A stretch of 64,000 nucleotides of DNA from the NCBI RefSeq assembly GCF_964355755.1, contig NC_092673.1:7383001-7447000 (forward strand), read 5' to 3'. Shown here piece by piece: positions 25,421-40,400 of this stretch. Position numbers and translations under genes: made by a program. Position 1 is the stretch's first letter. Each line of letters starts with the position of its first letter. Source of the stretch: Antedon mediterranea (lineage: Eukaryota > Echinodermata > Crinoidea > Comatulida > Antedonidae). The notes beneath the pieces are model-generated. The model did no database searches. It had not been told where the DNA came from and was given only the letters and a program-made list of their open reading frames with translations.

Positions 25421-27560
25421 GCAGCCATGTATATGGCCTTGTTCTAGGTCTAAAGGGCAATCGTTTACAAATGTGTGTTCAATAATAGGCCTATACAGGC
25501 ATACTGTATGCCTAAAAAGATGTAGTACATCAATTGATTTATTGTATATTTAATCTGGTTTTCAATACATGCACCCTATCTAGACCCAGTCTGCAATTCT
25601 TCATTACATTCTTTTATTTACAGTGTGTGTAAGTAAGTGTCGTCAGAAGAATTCTTCGAGACATTACACATGAAATAGTAAGTTTATTTTTTGAATGCTT
25701 CATACCAGTACTCTCTGTGCTTTGCTGTTTAGTGCGCCCTCATTCATAGGTATTAGCGATGCAGAAATCATGTTATTTTCAATAATTACGGTCCACTCCT
25801 CCTTCAATTTAATATTCATAATGCGTGACGTAAGAATTGGCCTAACGACAATTGGATGATGAAAACGCTTTCCGCGTCAAGTCTTTGTGTAACTGATAAA
25901 TTAAATTAATGTGTACTTTCATGTCGAATAGTAGGTGAGGATAAGATTTGAATAAGGATACATTGTAAATATTGAAGCTATAGACTGACGAGAATTTAAA
26001 TCGTATAAAGTTTGATAAAAACTGATTCTACAACGTGAGTAATACAATTTGTGTTAAACCTACTTAGATTATTATTTAGCTAATATGTATTACGTAATGT
26101 AGGCCTATCGTAATGTTAACAGGAACAGATTCCATTTTGGCGTTTGATGTCACTGGATTCGCGCGCATAGGTTCGCCTAGTGAAAAACAGTCTTTATGAG
26201 GCAAATGAGTTTGGATTATTATTTCATTCGAAATGACTTGTTCTTGTCAGCAAGTATATTGTCCACAACCTCATCTTTATTGTCAAAGCAGTCTTTGTTT
26301 ACTTTTGTCTTTGGTCCCAATACACATTTGGCAGTAGATATCGTCCTGTTCTCAATAAATGCAAAATGAAATCAGACTTCATTAAGAAACTTCAAGTATG
26401 CTTGGCTAAATGTTAACACAGAGAAAAACGAAGTTATTGAAAATATTATGAAAAGTACACATTAATTCCTTACGTTACTGTTATAATGTCTCAGTGTCAA
26501 TAGAGCAAAATGTAAAACTAGAAAGAAAATAAAAATTCATTATTATGTATAATTCAAACGTTCAGACGATAACGGTATACGTTTTTAACAGTATTTTTAT
26601 ATATTTTTTTAATCGTTTTGTCAATTTTATAGCTCTTTTGCAATTTGCTGCAAATCTTGCATTGCATTTGTTATAGAGAAAGAAAAGAAAATTGATTACC
26701 ATTTTTAAAGAGCCTTTAATGGTTTTTACATTAAGTATATTTTAAAAACACGACATCTGTAAAAATAATTATAAAATTTGAGTTTTTAAATTCAGCCTAG
26801 CTCTCAAGCCCATTTCAATCACGTATCAGCATAATTTTGTAATGTATGTAAATATACTTTTCAAGCGTCTAAAGCATTATCAAATGAAATCATTGTTTTG
26901 CTGCTGAATTATTTATGTAAAACATGGCAAATTGATCTTTTCAAGCAGTGACATATGTAACTAATCTTTATACGAACATAACAAATTATCTAAAATATAG
27001 TTATTGTGAGATAAAAAAAAAGAGAATAAGAAGAAAAGATAATATTGGAAAAGACAGAATTTTAGTGACCAATGACATTTGAGATTGGCTAAAAGAAATG
27101 GAACCAGGAAAATCGATACACAACATAGGTACGGGCATGGAAAAAATAGAGAATACTCAAGAAACACATGGAGAAGATGGGATGAAGAATGCCGATTATT
27201 ACAACTTACAATGCTTCGCCCACAACCATAATACTCATAATTGACTGAAAACTGACTCGGAGTGTGGCAAGAAGTGGTTGTGGCCTGAGTACCACTTCAC
27301 TCGTCAGTTTACAGGCAAAGGTTAAAAACTTTGTTTGCTTTCAAGAGGTCAAAGTTTATATCCTGTAGTGTGTTTCACTTTCAGATCTAGTTTACATCAT
27401 TCATATCATACAATAGGGAAGTTGTAAAAAACACATTATTTTCTTACTATTAAAAATAATAATATAATAAATAAATATAATATTATTTATGCTTAGGCCT
27501 ATTAAATAAATTGCATAAAAAGAACACTACAGAACGCCTACGGAAGTGAGTTATTTCTTT

Positions 27561-27622
27561 ATTTTAAATTTAGAATATTTTGACCTTCATTTTTTGTGTT
27601 TCAAGGGACAATACATCTTTAA
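27561..27622 (-). repeat. Dispersed repeat, copy C (partial, reversed)
   Basis: The reverse complement matches the first about 60 bp of copies A (1596) and B (59163), including GTATTGTCCCTTGAAACACA and AATGAAGGTCAAAATATTC. Only one end of the repeat is present. Confidence 0.75.
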
Positions 27623-28448
27623 GCTTTAGCCTAAAGTAAAGAAAGTAAATTTTATTTATCAATCTTTTCAAAGAAAACTAAGAACACTTTTTGTTAAAAC
27701 TCGAACTAGATAATTCACAGAAATGATTAACAATGGATAGACCTTTCGATACTTTTGTATTTCCTGCAAATAAGACTGTAGTTACACGCACTTCTTCTTC
27801 TATAAGACGAGGTAACATTATTCCTTGATAACGTTGATAATTTTTTCAGATTGTTTGCCATTATTTCTACAACAGGTCAATTTCAAATGTCCTTATATCC
27901 TTTATATATAAAAACTGTGCAGTAAAATTAGACACATCTAAATATTCACATTAATCATAAAAAAAAATGCTTGTAAGGCCAGCCCCAACGTATATGTCAC
28001 ATTTTCGATTCAAAATACCTCATTGCTGGCACATTGTTGTTATAATTATATTTTGTTTTAAAGAACTGTCCAAAATTAAACTCGTTTAACACGTTGAAAA
28101 ACTCTTTATCGTTTGAGTAAAATGTTTATCTAAAATCAAGTAAAAACATTCCCCTTCAATATCTTCTTTAACCATATAATATAGGAGATTATCAATTATC
28201 CTAATGTTTTCTTCATCAAAACCGATACAGAAATTATTTATTGACAGTGCATAATAATAAAATATACAGGGGAAGATAATGCTGATTTATGTTTAAAGTG
28301 ATGGTATCTTTTTTAAATAGTTAAATATCTTTAAAAAACTTTTTTTTTCTAGAAATAATAATAATATTTCTGGCATAGTCAGATATTGAATGCACTTATC
28401 ATCGTTGTTCACCCTACTTAAAAGCTAGATGATAAACGTCGGATCAGG

Positions 28449-31400
28449 ATGCAGCTGAACAAAGTATTTGGATATATCATTTTCGGTATCGCCGGCTTTG
28501 TCCTAGGTTCTACGTTTACACGGATATATAATGCTGATGAAAGGAAGAATTTTGACTGCGAACAGTTGCTGAAGTAAGATTATATTTTTTTATGTATACA
28601 TACTATTACTGCAATTGAATAGCCATATGTCGGTGTAGCTACAATATGTAGTTATGTACATTGTGATAATACAAAGATTTTATCATGTAATCAAATACTG
28701 TACACAAAGACATAATTATACGTAATTATACTGGTACTGATAATTTATCTATTGTCCATTATTAGGCCCTATGAATAAATTCATTTTGAAACTGGCGAAT
28801 AAATAAATCAATAATTTAATTCAATTCCTTATTAATAGTATAATACGTCACAACAAATTTGATAAAATTAACATCAAGAAGATAAGCAACTAAAAAAAAA
28901 ATCCAGAACCAGAATTTTCAAAAACAATTAATTAGGCCTATATCTCCTAAAAAAAAGCGGATTTAACATAATTAATAACATGCAAAATAATATCAAAATC
29001 ATGCGGGCCAATAAGAAAAATGAATTTGTCATTGTCATTTAAATATAGTCCATCTCTAACATTGCCATACAAATCATAACGTAGGCTTAAATTTGAATAA
29101 AATGAGCATTTGATTAACAAATGAAATTCTTTTTTATTCTAAAAGGTATAACATAGTCTATCAAAGCGCAAAGTACGAGTATGGCGCCCCTTTTCAATTA
29201 GTCTGGGTTCCAGACGGAGTTTTGTCTTAAAATTAGTTAAAATATAAATATTTTGGCACATATGGCGCTTCATACGTATACTACTTGATTATGGAAACAC
29301 GCACAAGTCACGTGGTTTGACACCAAGAATTCTTGGTGCATACGATTATCCGGTTGACTAGTTTCAGCTGCATGCGATTGGCTACTCTCTCGTACACTGT
29401 TTAAATATTCATATTTCAAAATTTCAAAGACTCAACAACTAAGATGATGCGCATGCGCTATGTTACGTTTAGACAATGTGTACTTGGGTACGTTTATGAA
29501 AGTTCTGAAGGCTAGAAATTATTTTATATGCCTAGTAGTCTGGTAAACATTTGATGGGATCTTTGAAACATGAAAACTCGTCTTGATATATGATAGGCTA
29601 GCTTCTCCGCAAATCAAACATTGAATGGATCATTTATTACGCGGAGATAATTTTGATTTAATTCCCACCCAGACCCTGTCCTGTTCTGTGTGGTGGTGTA
29701 GCCCTGTTGTGTGCCGGTGGTATGTAGGCCTACTTCATTGGCGTTTTATTTGGCAGGTCATACGTGCGAGTTGAGTAGGACCTACGAAAGAGGCCTAGGC
29801 CAAGGACTAAACAATTAATAAACAAAACAACTTGGCATTACTATTTTATATTTCAACAGTCTCGATCGTACATTAAGCACTGGTAGGCCTACGTACTCGA
29901 TCTCTTTCATTTTGAAACAAAATGATCATTGGTTGATTCGAAATCCATATTTACATACCGCCCGCCCCATATAGCCAAATACGGTATGATAACCTACGTC
30001 ATTCTTATCGTATGTTTGCGGTCTGCAAATCGATTTCTATACGTGTTTCACAAGTCTGTATTTTCAGACAAAAATCGCGGTCGAAATAAAAACAAATAAA
30101 TTTAAAAAAAAGATAATACAGACTTGGGGCAAGTCTACTTTTCAATCAAAATTTTAGCGCATCTCGACATTGAGTAGGCCTAGTCGTCAATAATTTTCAT
30201 TGACAACATTGTTTTTAAATAGGTAATAGGTGCGCATCTTTGACTGATTGTTGTTGATATCATTAAGCCAACAAACGCCAGATTGTTCATGTAACTGGTC
30301 ATTGACTGTTCTTTGTAACTGACACTAAGTGTATTGGGTTAATCTAGATGGCAAAAATTAGGTAGAGAATTTAAACCACTGGAACAAGTAAATGAGACCT
30401 ACCATCACAAAAGCGGGGCAGAGTCGCAACACTTTTGAGATACTTAGCCTTGAAGTTCAGAATGTGAAAAACGGCCTAACCTATCCATTTTAAAATTTCA
30501 ATAAAAAACGATACTATAAACACTTATCTTTAACATATCAAACTCTTGTTCATAAAAAGAGTTTTATTGCAAATTTCTGTTATCAACATCGAATTGATTA
30601 CCAAAGATTTAAGTGCCTTTCATACAACTATCATTGAGATTATGCCAATATTTAGCAGATAGCAAGGACGGCATTGTTCGTTGTCCTCTTTTTGACACCC
30701 GTAGCTTGACCCAATGCTATGGATGTTTTGGCATTCTTTAAGTTCCTTAATAAATACCGAGACCACACCTCGCTTGCATAGGACAAGATTGGTAGAATCA
30801 GGGAGTCAATAATTTGATGGCAATATCCCTGATTTCTCTATGAATTTTAAAGTATGCTTTAGAAGTTTCTGTCGTAATGTTTTTATATCCGTTACAAATG
30901 AACCAGATAGAATAAAGCTAATACATAGGTAGCTGAATTAACGATTTCAATAACATGATTATTGTACTTAAATGATTTATTTAACAATCTACCAGTAGAG
31001 TTAATTATCTTAACTTTGTATTTGTCTATATTAATAGTCAATTTCCAATTATTACAATAAGTGCCTAATTTATCGAGAATCTTGAAGTTTAATAAAGAGA
31101 GTATTGCGTCAAACAGTATCAAACGCTGACCGAGAAGTCCACATAGACATATAGGCCTAGATAAGCTTTTTTATTTGATGTGTTTATCATTTATAATTTT
31201 TCTAGATTTCAAAGTCAAAATCTGGTCACTTTCGAAAACCAATTTGATTTTCGAGTATAATAAGATTATTTTGAATAGCCTATTAGTAAGAATTGAACAG
31301 AATGAGTTTGCATAAATAATATAACAAGAGAAAACCTTAATTGCATAATCTTCTACTTATATTAAAATATTACTAGCAGAAAATAATAATGCTTTGAAAC

Positions 31401-34400
31401 AAATAACCGAATATTTTAGAGTTAATTATTAACGCTAAACTTAATTTAATGTCACGAAACTAAACATAATTTTTCTACTGTACTCACTTTCTATTGGTAA
31501 ACATTATTAACATACTAGATTTTCTTATTGAAATAATTTAATTAAAAAAATTAACAATAATTCGGGCTTATTAGCGCATTATGCAAAAGAAGTAACTGTA
31601 AAATAAAAGAAACAGTGTCAGAAATAATGTGAGTTTCAAAGCAGCCTTAACAAATTAATAAACAGTTGAAGCTGCCTGACTATAAAACAACTATAAAAAC
31701 TCTGAAAAAATAATGAACTTACTTTCAGAAGGAAAATTATGAAACGTAACTGGTAATAAATCCTGACGTGTCACTCATTATAGAACGGACAAATTAACAG
31801 AAAGTGCAGTGATTTTATTTACTATCTCATTCCTATAACAACATTTACATATTCTTTTTTCTCCTAAAACCTCATACCATCTATCCCTTTCAATATCAAG
31901 ACGAAAAAATAAATCGCGTCCGGTTTTGGATATGATGTTCATTTGGAATTTCATTTCACATTTATTCAATTACTGAAAACTTAAACAATATAAACAAAAT
32001 AAAGATTTCATTAATTATGATCAGACTAAGAGGCCAAGGCCTGTCTCAGAAAGACCCAACAAAACATATAGCAAAATAAACATTGATACAAAAGGTAAAA
32101 GTGGCATAATAATACATTTATGAATGATAATTTTCCAAATAATTAAACTTATTTTGATGTCTGAATATTTTTGCATTTTCACATTTTTTTTATTCTCTTT
32201 TAAGTTATTCCATAATTTAGGTCCATGAATTGTAATAAAAAATTGGCTTTTACTAAGTCTTACAAAAGGAACATAAAGTAAATTTGAGTTCTTAAGATAA
32301 TAACTATGGACAGTCTTTGGTTTTTTAAATAATGAAATTATGGAAAATGGAAGTTGACCTTTAACATATTGGAACATAAAAGTAAGTATTTGTTGTCTAT
32401 GTAAATCTACTACTTTTAAGATATTTAGTTTTTTAAACAATGGTTCAGAAGTTGAGGCAAATGGTGCTAGGTTGATTATTCGAACAACACGTTTTTGGAG
32501 TTTTTAGTAATCTATCCATGTTTGAAGGATAATCACTGCATCAAATAAGGTTGCAGTATTGTAAATAAGGAAGAATAAGAGAACTGTATAATGTAATTAT
32601 AATATATTGCACCATATCAACCAGAAAAAATGTTGTAATTTGTTCTAGGTTCACTCTATTTTTACCTTTACCATGGACTAGTTGGAATATCTGGCGGCAG
32701 AATGTGATTGTTCACTTGTTAGGTCTTACTTTATACTAACATTGTTTTTCTGTTAATATTTAAGGGACATTAGCAAAATGGTCCGAAAGCCTGCCATGCA
32801 ATACTCAAATCAAATAACATCCAATGATGAACATATTAAACAAGGCTCGGGGAAAAAGATACTTCTGGACTGCGGAGCCAATATGGCGTCCACCGTGGAA
32901 TTATTTCGAGAAACCTATCCACAAGGAAAAGATTTCACAATTCATTCGTTTGAAATTGATGACCGGCTTGCACCTTATTTTAGTCCGTACAGTAATCATT
33001 ATCTGCATTGTCCATTGGGAGTTGCAGATACTGATGGTGAGTAGACCTAATAACTTTACAGTAGAACACCTCCTTTCGGACACCCCTCTATTCACAGCAA
33101 AAGATGTTGTTAACACTATGGCCAAACTCTACTCAGGGTACACTCTTATTAAGAGGATAGGGACACGTTTGAGTGTGCCAGGTGTGTTTTATTCAACCAT
33201 TACTAAGAGGACAATCAATTAAAAAAAACACAAATTATTAAATTTAATTTATTTAATAATACTTTCTCTGGCATAACAGTTTTCGTTGGCTGCTAAAGTT
33301 TTATTTCTACTAATTTTCTTGAGTCCAGATAAATTGATGTTTGTTGTGGTATATATAAATGTTTTCCCCGCAAAAAAACCTATCAAAGGGAAAGTTAAGT
33401 TTTTAAGTTTTGGTAGCAACCCTTATGTTCATTGGGTATGATATGAACCCATGACCCCTGGGATCGTTAGAGTACGTAAGCGAACATTTAAACCACCAAC
33501 TGCACTCCACATATATTTAGCCGTTTTATAGAAAGGCTATTTGAACATCAGAAAAATGCATCCGTAGTCAACGATTCACTTCACACTCGATTAAACTACT
33601 ATAATGAAGGTGGTTGCGCTTACACGAGCAATTCACCTATAATAGGGCTATTATAGATCGTTCTTTTAGTCGAAGGATCGTCACTTACAGCCTAGGTCAA
33701 ATATGATTAATCAATTATTTATTTTATTCTGTTTGACGATAGGCCTATTGTTTTAATAGCCACCACCTTTACTGTTATAGAACACCCGACTAATCTCTTG
33801 ATGCTCTATCGATTGCTTGCATTCAGCCTGCTTTTTTTTTGTGCTACTTTCCATTTCCAATGTTACAAACCTCGATTTTTTACACAATGACATCCTGCCA
33901 TTTATTTTTACTTTCTCCTTTCATTTACTTTTTATGTTTTTATTTATAGCCGTTCAAAAGCCTTGTGTTTCACCGGTGACATTTTCTCCTATAATTGTTT
34001 ATACTATTTCATTTTAATCTCAACATTTTGATGAACTTAATTTTGTTGTGTGTATAATAAGGTATATAAACACATCAGGTAAAGAACATTAATTCTAAAC
34101 CGCCCGGTGATATACTGAAATTTAATTAATTAATTTGAAACGATAAAGATGAGGAAATCTGTGAGAACCAAGACTCGAACTCGGACCGTCTGCTTGATGC
34201 AGCTGTCCTAACCATTATGCCACTGGAGCTTTCATGGTATTGTTCGAACTCGATTGGATAGCAACTCTTCTCGGCGTGGTACGGCGGAACAGCACTAGTA
34301 CTTTAATTGTACGCACGCGCACCCAGCACCAGAGATCAAATTGAAGAAATGAATGTTGTCTTTATTCCATCCGATTTTACTGATGGATGATGTTTGCAAT

Positions 34401-37400
34401 AAATTACAAACTTCTCATAATATATTCCGATTTATTAATACATATGATTGATTTGGTCGTTCTTATTTTGCAGTGTATTCGTATTCTGCAACTTTGTGAC
34501 GACACAAACAATAAAGCCATTTATTCACTTGTGAATGATAAATAAATAAAATAGATACCTGGATCTGAAGTTGGGTCACTACCTGAAACATGGGATACAA
34601 ATGACAACCGGGAAAAACGATAACATTCGTTCTCTTTTACCATATATACTATTGTTTAATCTTAATATATTAATATAATATGACAGAATTTAGCAAATCA
34701 CCATGGGCACCAGACAAAGGTAAAAACAATGGAAAAGACATGCTTTCTATTCTTACTCATTCTTTTCTTTTTCTTCATTTTTTATTCTTTTCTCTTTATC
34801 ATGTCTTCTTTTTTGTTTCTTTTTCTTGCATAGCTTAATAATAGTCTGTTGTTTTGTTACCAAAAATAATGATATATTAATGTTTAATCCTAGGAAATAT
34901 GACAGCATTTAGCGAATCACCATGGGCACCAGACAAAGGGGAAAACAACGGGAAAGACATGCAATGGGGAGGGGGGACGCTTTATGTTGACAAAGATGAA
35001 CTTTCGAATACAAACACAGGTGGAAGAAGAAAATTATCATATCGCAAAAAAATTCCAACAGTGGACTTATCAAAATGGATTCAGAAAAATACACAAAGGG
35101 AAGATTATGTAGTATTCAAATTGGACGTTGAGGGCGCTGAATTTAAAATTCTTGAAAAAATGCTGAAGGATGGAACGTTTGAATGGATTGATAAGTGAGT
35201 ATGGTACTGATAATTGGGAGCTTTATATGAATTAGTTACGTCATATATTTCAATTAAGTTATGGGTGGCTTCTATATAGGTTAAAGACGACGACCAAAGA
35301 CACAATATGAACTGGAAGCTTTTAACAGGAAGTAGATGCTAAACAGTTACGTAATCGACCCTCATAGAATGTTATTAACACACGCTTTTTATCCGAATAT
35401 TTTGTTTCCCCCGAAAATCAGATATTATGGTGAATATCATATAAGTCAACCGGTGGGAATCGATAAAGTTGAACGATTAAAGATTATAAAAGATGTAAAA
35501 ACAAATGGAAAAGCAATGTTAGATTGGGCAGGAGAGCAAAGAGATTACGAGGATTTTTCGACAATTCATCCATCGATGGTAAGTACTAAACATTTAAAGA
35601 TGAAGTTCATCAGAAATACACATAGTAAGCAGAAGTTGATTTAAAATGTTTTTGTATGCAGATATACAAAAAAAGTGTCAGTCAGTCTTTCCAATTAAAC
35701 ATTCCTTATTATTTTTCTAAACAATTACCTTAATTTAAAAACAAAGTAAAACTTTTTTGTTGTTTTTTTGTGACATGATCCACCACTTTTTTTCTTTTAT
35801 AATAATCATCATGATTAATACATTACAAATTATTCAGTGTTAAGTGTTAAACCATGGAGGAAATAAATAATAATATTACAAAGCCTAAAATTAGCACCCT
35901 GAGAATTAATTCCGAAAGACAAACAAAATGAGACCAATTGTTTGAGTTGAATTAAATAAAAAGAAGTGGATGGGTGCAAAGAGAAACAATTTTTAAATAG
36001 ATTCTTTATCTATTTTACAGATAATATACCACTAAACACAGTAAAACATTTAATACTTTGTTGAAACTGTCATTGTCATAGTCGATTGAAATAGTAAAGT
36101 ACATGTAACGATACACCACTACACGGCGTTTACATTTTGTTGTAATTACAGTATTGATTAATACAAACGTTGAAAATCAACTGTCAGTAATAACGTTTAT
36201 TTGTATAGTGTTAATATAATGTAAAACACCTCTATTGGGGTGAAAATCGTAAATTCCCTTTAATTAGTAGGCCTAATGGTTTTCAATTGTTTCTTAGATC
36301 CAATCCATACTTAAGTTGGTTCCTACCCACCAACATTGTTCTGCGTTAGGGCATGTGATCCTTCGTACTGTAGGCATATCCTAATTTGTTTAATTTTCTT
36401 AGAGCCAGCTCATATGGTACGTTATTTACACGGGTAAGTTGGTTCCTACCCACCAAAGTTTGCGGTAACTGCTCATGAAAGCAACAACTCGGGTTTAACT
36501 ATGCCTAAACAGGCCCTTCATGTGATACCGCGGTTTTGGTAAAAGCGATGTAGTAAAACAAATTGTAATCGTAAATAAATAATAATCTAATTTAACCTAA
36601 TTAGTAGGCCTAATGGTTTTAAATTGCTGATACAATTTAGTACGGATATACTGAATGTCCTTAATGCGAATACTGTATAAATAAAACTAAACACGTCCTA
36701 TAACAAGGCAGTATACATGGCTACAGTCGCGTGCGCAAATTTGAGTTAGTTTTTACCGACCGACCAACCAACCTACCGACCGACATAGTGAGCTGTAGAG
36801 TCCTCCAATTGCCCAGATGGCTCTCGAATACAGGAACTTTTGGCGTTTATAGCTGGAAATTGTAAAAATGAACACAGAGCGAATGAATACAGTCAAACCC
36901 GATGTAATCTGTAGCCAAATACCATTGCCATCATGAGAATTTTAAATGAAAAATAAACTTTAGACTTGAATTGTCTGTATTGCATGGTATCGACCTGCCA
37001 CATTATTATATCTTCTTATTTATAAAATTCGTATCAAACATGGATTGTTTTTTTACAACAACGTCTTGCAATACTATATAATATATATGTGTTGTACACT
37101 ACTGTACATCTACTGGTTATTTGCATTTTCAGTGTTACATAATAATTATATATTTCTACTGTCTGATCAATTGAAATAAGTACTTGCACAGCGCTACCCA
37201 TGACATTGAGGGGGAGGGGTGGGTGGTGTGGGTGGTGGTTGAACTGCAATAATAATGTTGATTGTACCTCTCTGCAATCACTGATTGAAAACAATGGATC
37301 GACATTCTGTTGTGCATTGCGCGTACTTGCCTTTGTGTTATTACGACGCCTGAGGGAATAGACACTCGTGTAAGAGAGATTGGAACTCATTCATCGCAAA

Positions 37401-40400
37401 TCATACATTTGTATAAACGTATATCAAAATAGTATTTTTAAAAGAAAATCGGCCTGTCTTCAACATTATGATGCTGTACTCGGGCTGTTTAACCGGTTTT
37501 CAGCTATCAAAAACAACTATCGTAGAAGGAGATAGGTAAATGCGAAGCATCCTCGTATTATTGTGTGAGGGTTGTGAAGGAAATTGAGAATCTCCTTTTC
37601 AAAATAAATTCGGAAAACAAAATATGTCACATTATGGGCGATTTTAATATTAACCTTAATTAATTCATTATGATAAAAATGATAAAATAAATGATTTTAT
37701 AGACATTATGTTATCAAATTCGTTCTGCCCCTTAATATCAAAACCCACTAGAATCTCAATATCCTCTGCGACACTCATTGATAATATTTTTACAAACCAG
37801 ATAGACACAGAGTTCACTACAGGGGTTCTAATATCTGATATTACTGACCACTTACCAATATTTCAAATAAATCGTATTGAACAAAATATTAAAGTATCAG
37901 ATGATTCTAGCAATGACAATTGTTACCAGTTCAGGTATACCATCAATGATGAATCAATACAGAATATCAAACATGAAATTAGTTTAATGGACTGGACCCC
38001 TATTACACAAGAAGAAAATCCAAACACTGCATATGAACTCTTCCATCAAATTCTTAAAAGTATCTATGATAAACATTTTTTACGTAAAATAAAAATAAAA
38101 AAACATAAAGAAAATAAATTTAAACAACCATGGATGACAAATGATCTACTAAAATCAAGTAAAATAAAACGTAAACTTTACAACAAATATTTAAAAAATC
38201 GAACAACAGAAAACAAACGAATTCATGATACGTATCGGAAAATATTTAATAGTGCTTGTCGTTCAACCAAAATAAAATACTATTCTGATAAATTCTCCCA
38301 ATCAAAAGGCAACCACAAAAAAACGTGGGATGTGATAAACTCGGTGATGTCAAATAGGAAGGCCATCCTCCCTGATACATGATGGGGAAGACATTACAGG
38401 GGAAGATAACATCACTTCTTCATTTAACAAATATTTCGTAAACATTGGAAATAACCTAACTAAACAAATAAACTGTTCGATTAATCCATTAGAATATATG
38501 GGTAATTGCCAGCCAAGTTCATTTTTCACCACACCTGTAACGGAACAAGACATATTTGACATTATAAATAACATAGACAGCAATAAAAGTCCAGGGTACG
38601 ATGATATATCCCCTCGCGTTGTTAAAGACATTACAGATTATATAATTGTTCCCCTTACACATATCACAAACTGTTCTTTCGTTTCTGGTATAGTGCCAAA
38701 CAAACTTAAAATTGCTAGGGTAATTCCAATATATAAAAAGGGTAAAATCAACGAAATTAAAAATTATCGTCCTATATCAATCCTTCCAGTCCTATCCAAA
38801 ATCCTTGAAAGAGCAATGTATAATAAACTATACACCTACTTAACGAAATATGCACTCTTAAACCCCCACCCACCAATACGGATTTCGAGGTAAGCACTCA
38901 ACATCCCACGCCATACTTGAACTAACAAAACACATAATCACATCTTTCGAGAACAAGAAATACTTAATTAGCGTATTTATGGACCTATCAAAGGCATTCG
39001 ATGTAATGAATCATGATATTTTGCTTAAAAAGATACATCAAATTCAAATTCAAATTCAATTATTCTTTATTCATCCTCAATCATGAAAATATACAACAAC
39101 AATATATGAGAACATAAAAAGATGAAAAGGAAACACATAAAAACTCAAAAGAGCTTGATTAGTTGTGTCCCCCTACGTCCCTAACTAGCCTAAAAAACTA
39201 AAACATAAATAATACAAAAGCTAAATCCTGCAACAAGTATTATTTTTAAAATTATTTGTAAAATGATAATAAATGTTCTTTAAACAATGATTTAAATATA
39301 TATATTGATTTGGTACTTTGTAGTTCGTAATTCAAGTCATTCCACAATTTGGGTCCCACACATGACACAGTAAAACTAGTAGAAGTACGATTACGTTTTC
39401 TGAGTCTCATTTTGTCTTTAGATCTTGTGTTATAATTATGGTAAGAACCATTTTTAATAAAGAGCGATGAAAAACGCACGTCCTGATTAGTAGTAACATT
39501 ATACATGAAAAGCCCAATTTGGTACTTATTGATATCCGCAATTTTAAGAAGTTTAAATTTATAGAAACATTCAGTCATTGAATCATTAAACTTTAACCAT
39601 GTTATAGCTCGTAATGCCCTTTTCTGGAGTTTCAATAACTCATCTAGATAACTTGGAAATGTACTACACCATATTATGTTGCAATAATTTAATACTGGTT
39701 CAATGAGTGATTTGTATATTGTCTAGAGAGCATAGGTTGGTAAAAAATGTCTTACTTTATATAGTATGCCTACATATCGAGATATTTTCCTAGCTGTAAC
39801 ATTGATGTGGTTCTTATATGCGAGAAATTCATCAATATGTACTCCAAGGAATTTAGTCGATTTAACTCTATCTATTCTTTTATTGTTGACATAAATATTA
39901 CATTCTCTAAATTACTTGGATTTCGCTGATTGCGGAAAATTATGTAATTAGTTTTTTTAACGTTGATTGATAGTTTATTGCACATGAACCAATCCGAAAC
40001 ATTTTTTAGTTCACCATTAACTAGTTCTATGAGCGTATCCAAGTTTTCGTGAGATGCAGATATGTTTGTGTCGTGTCGTCAGCAAATAAAACAAAAGATA
40101 ACGAGTTTGAGCAATTAAATACATCGTTAATGTACAAAATAAAAAGTAGAGGCCCCAGAATTGAACCCTGTGGTACACCGCAATTTATATCCATCAAACA
40201 CGAACTTGTGTTATCAACAGACGTAAATTGTTTCCTTCCACTAATATAGTTTCTAAACCATTTAAGGGCCGTGCCTCTTTTGCCATAGTGTTCCAATTTT
40301 TTAAGAAGTATATCATGGTTGATGGTGTCAAACGCTTTTGACAAATCAATAAATATTCCGATGGTATTTTTTTTTCTTATCAAGCGCATCGGTTATTCGT

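Larger units (their letters stand above)
20640..28448. other. Gene-poor interval between ZMYND19 and the FkbM pair
   Basis: No gene can be supported in nearly 8 kb. It contains a 130-codon minus-strand open frame (22135-22527) with no recognisable family, a 22-bp tandem repeat (23871-23936), the interlocked inverted repeats at 24020-24128, a 75-codon open frame on the minus strand (24556-24780), a GTCGG-type repeat (25341-25420), part of dispersed repeat A (27561-27622) and a possible retroelement relic near 27000-27230. Regulatory DNA may be present but is not identifiable. Confidence 0.5.
28574..32764 (+). other. Intron 1 of FkbM/NodB-like copy 1
   Basis: 4.2 kb, against 0.6 kb for the matching intron in copy 2. 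The excess is at least partly LINE debris (30650-31280 and 32021-32530). Elsewhere only A/T-rich sequence and scattered TAGGCCTA palindromes are seen. Confidence 0.6.

Noticed and set aside
27000-27230. Possible RTE-like retroelement relic (plus strand WRRWDEECRLL)
   Set aside because: Only a short suggestive peptide, with no catalytic motif and no defined ends; not enough for a feature.
32824-33222. 132-codon frame overlapping exon 2 of FkbM copy 1
   Set aside because: Out of frame with the conserved DCGAN-containing exon and not conserved in copy 2; a shadow reading.
34161-34230. A functional tRNA gene
   Set aside because: A and B boxes are good but the anticodon arm cannot form a normal stem-loop and the acceptor stem has mismatches.
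34680-34742. Alternative use of the exon 3 duplicate as a real exon
   Set aside because: No AG acceptor at the matching place and no donor where homology ends.
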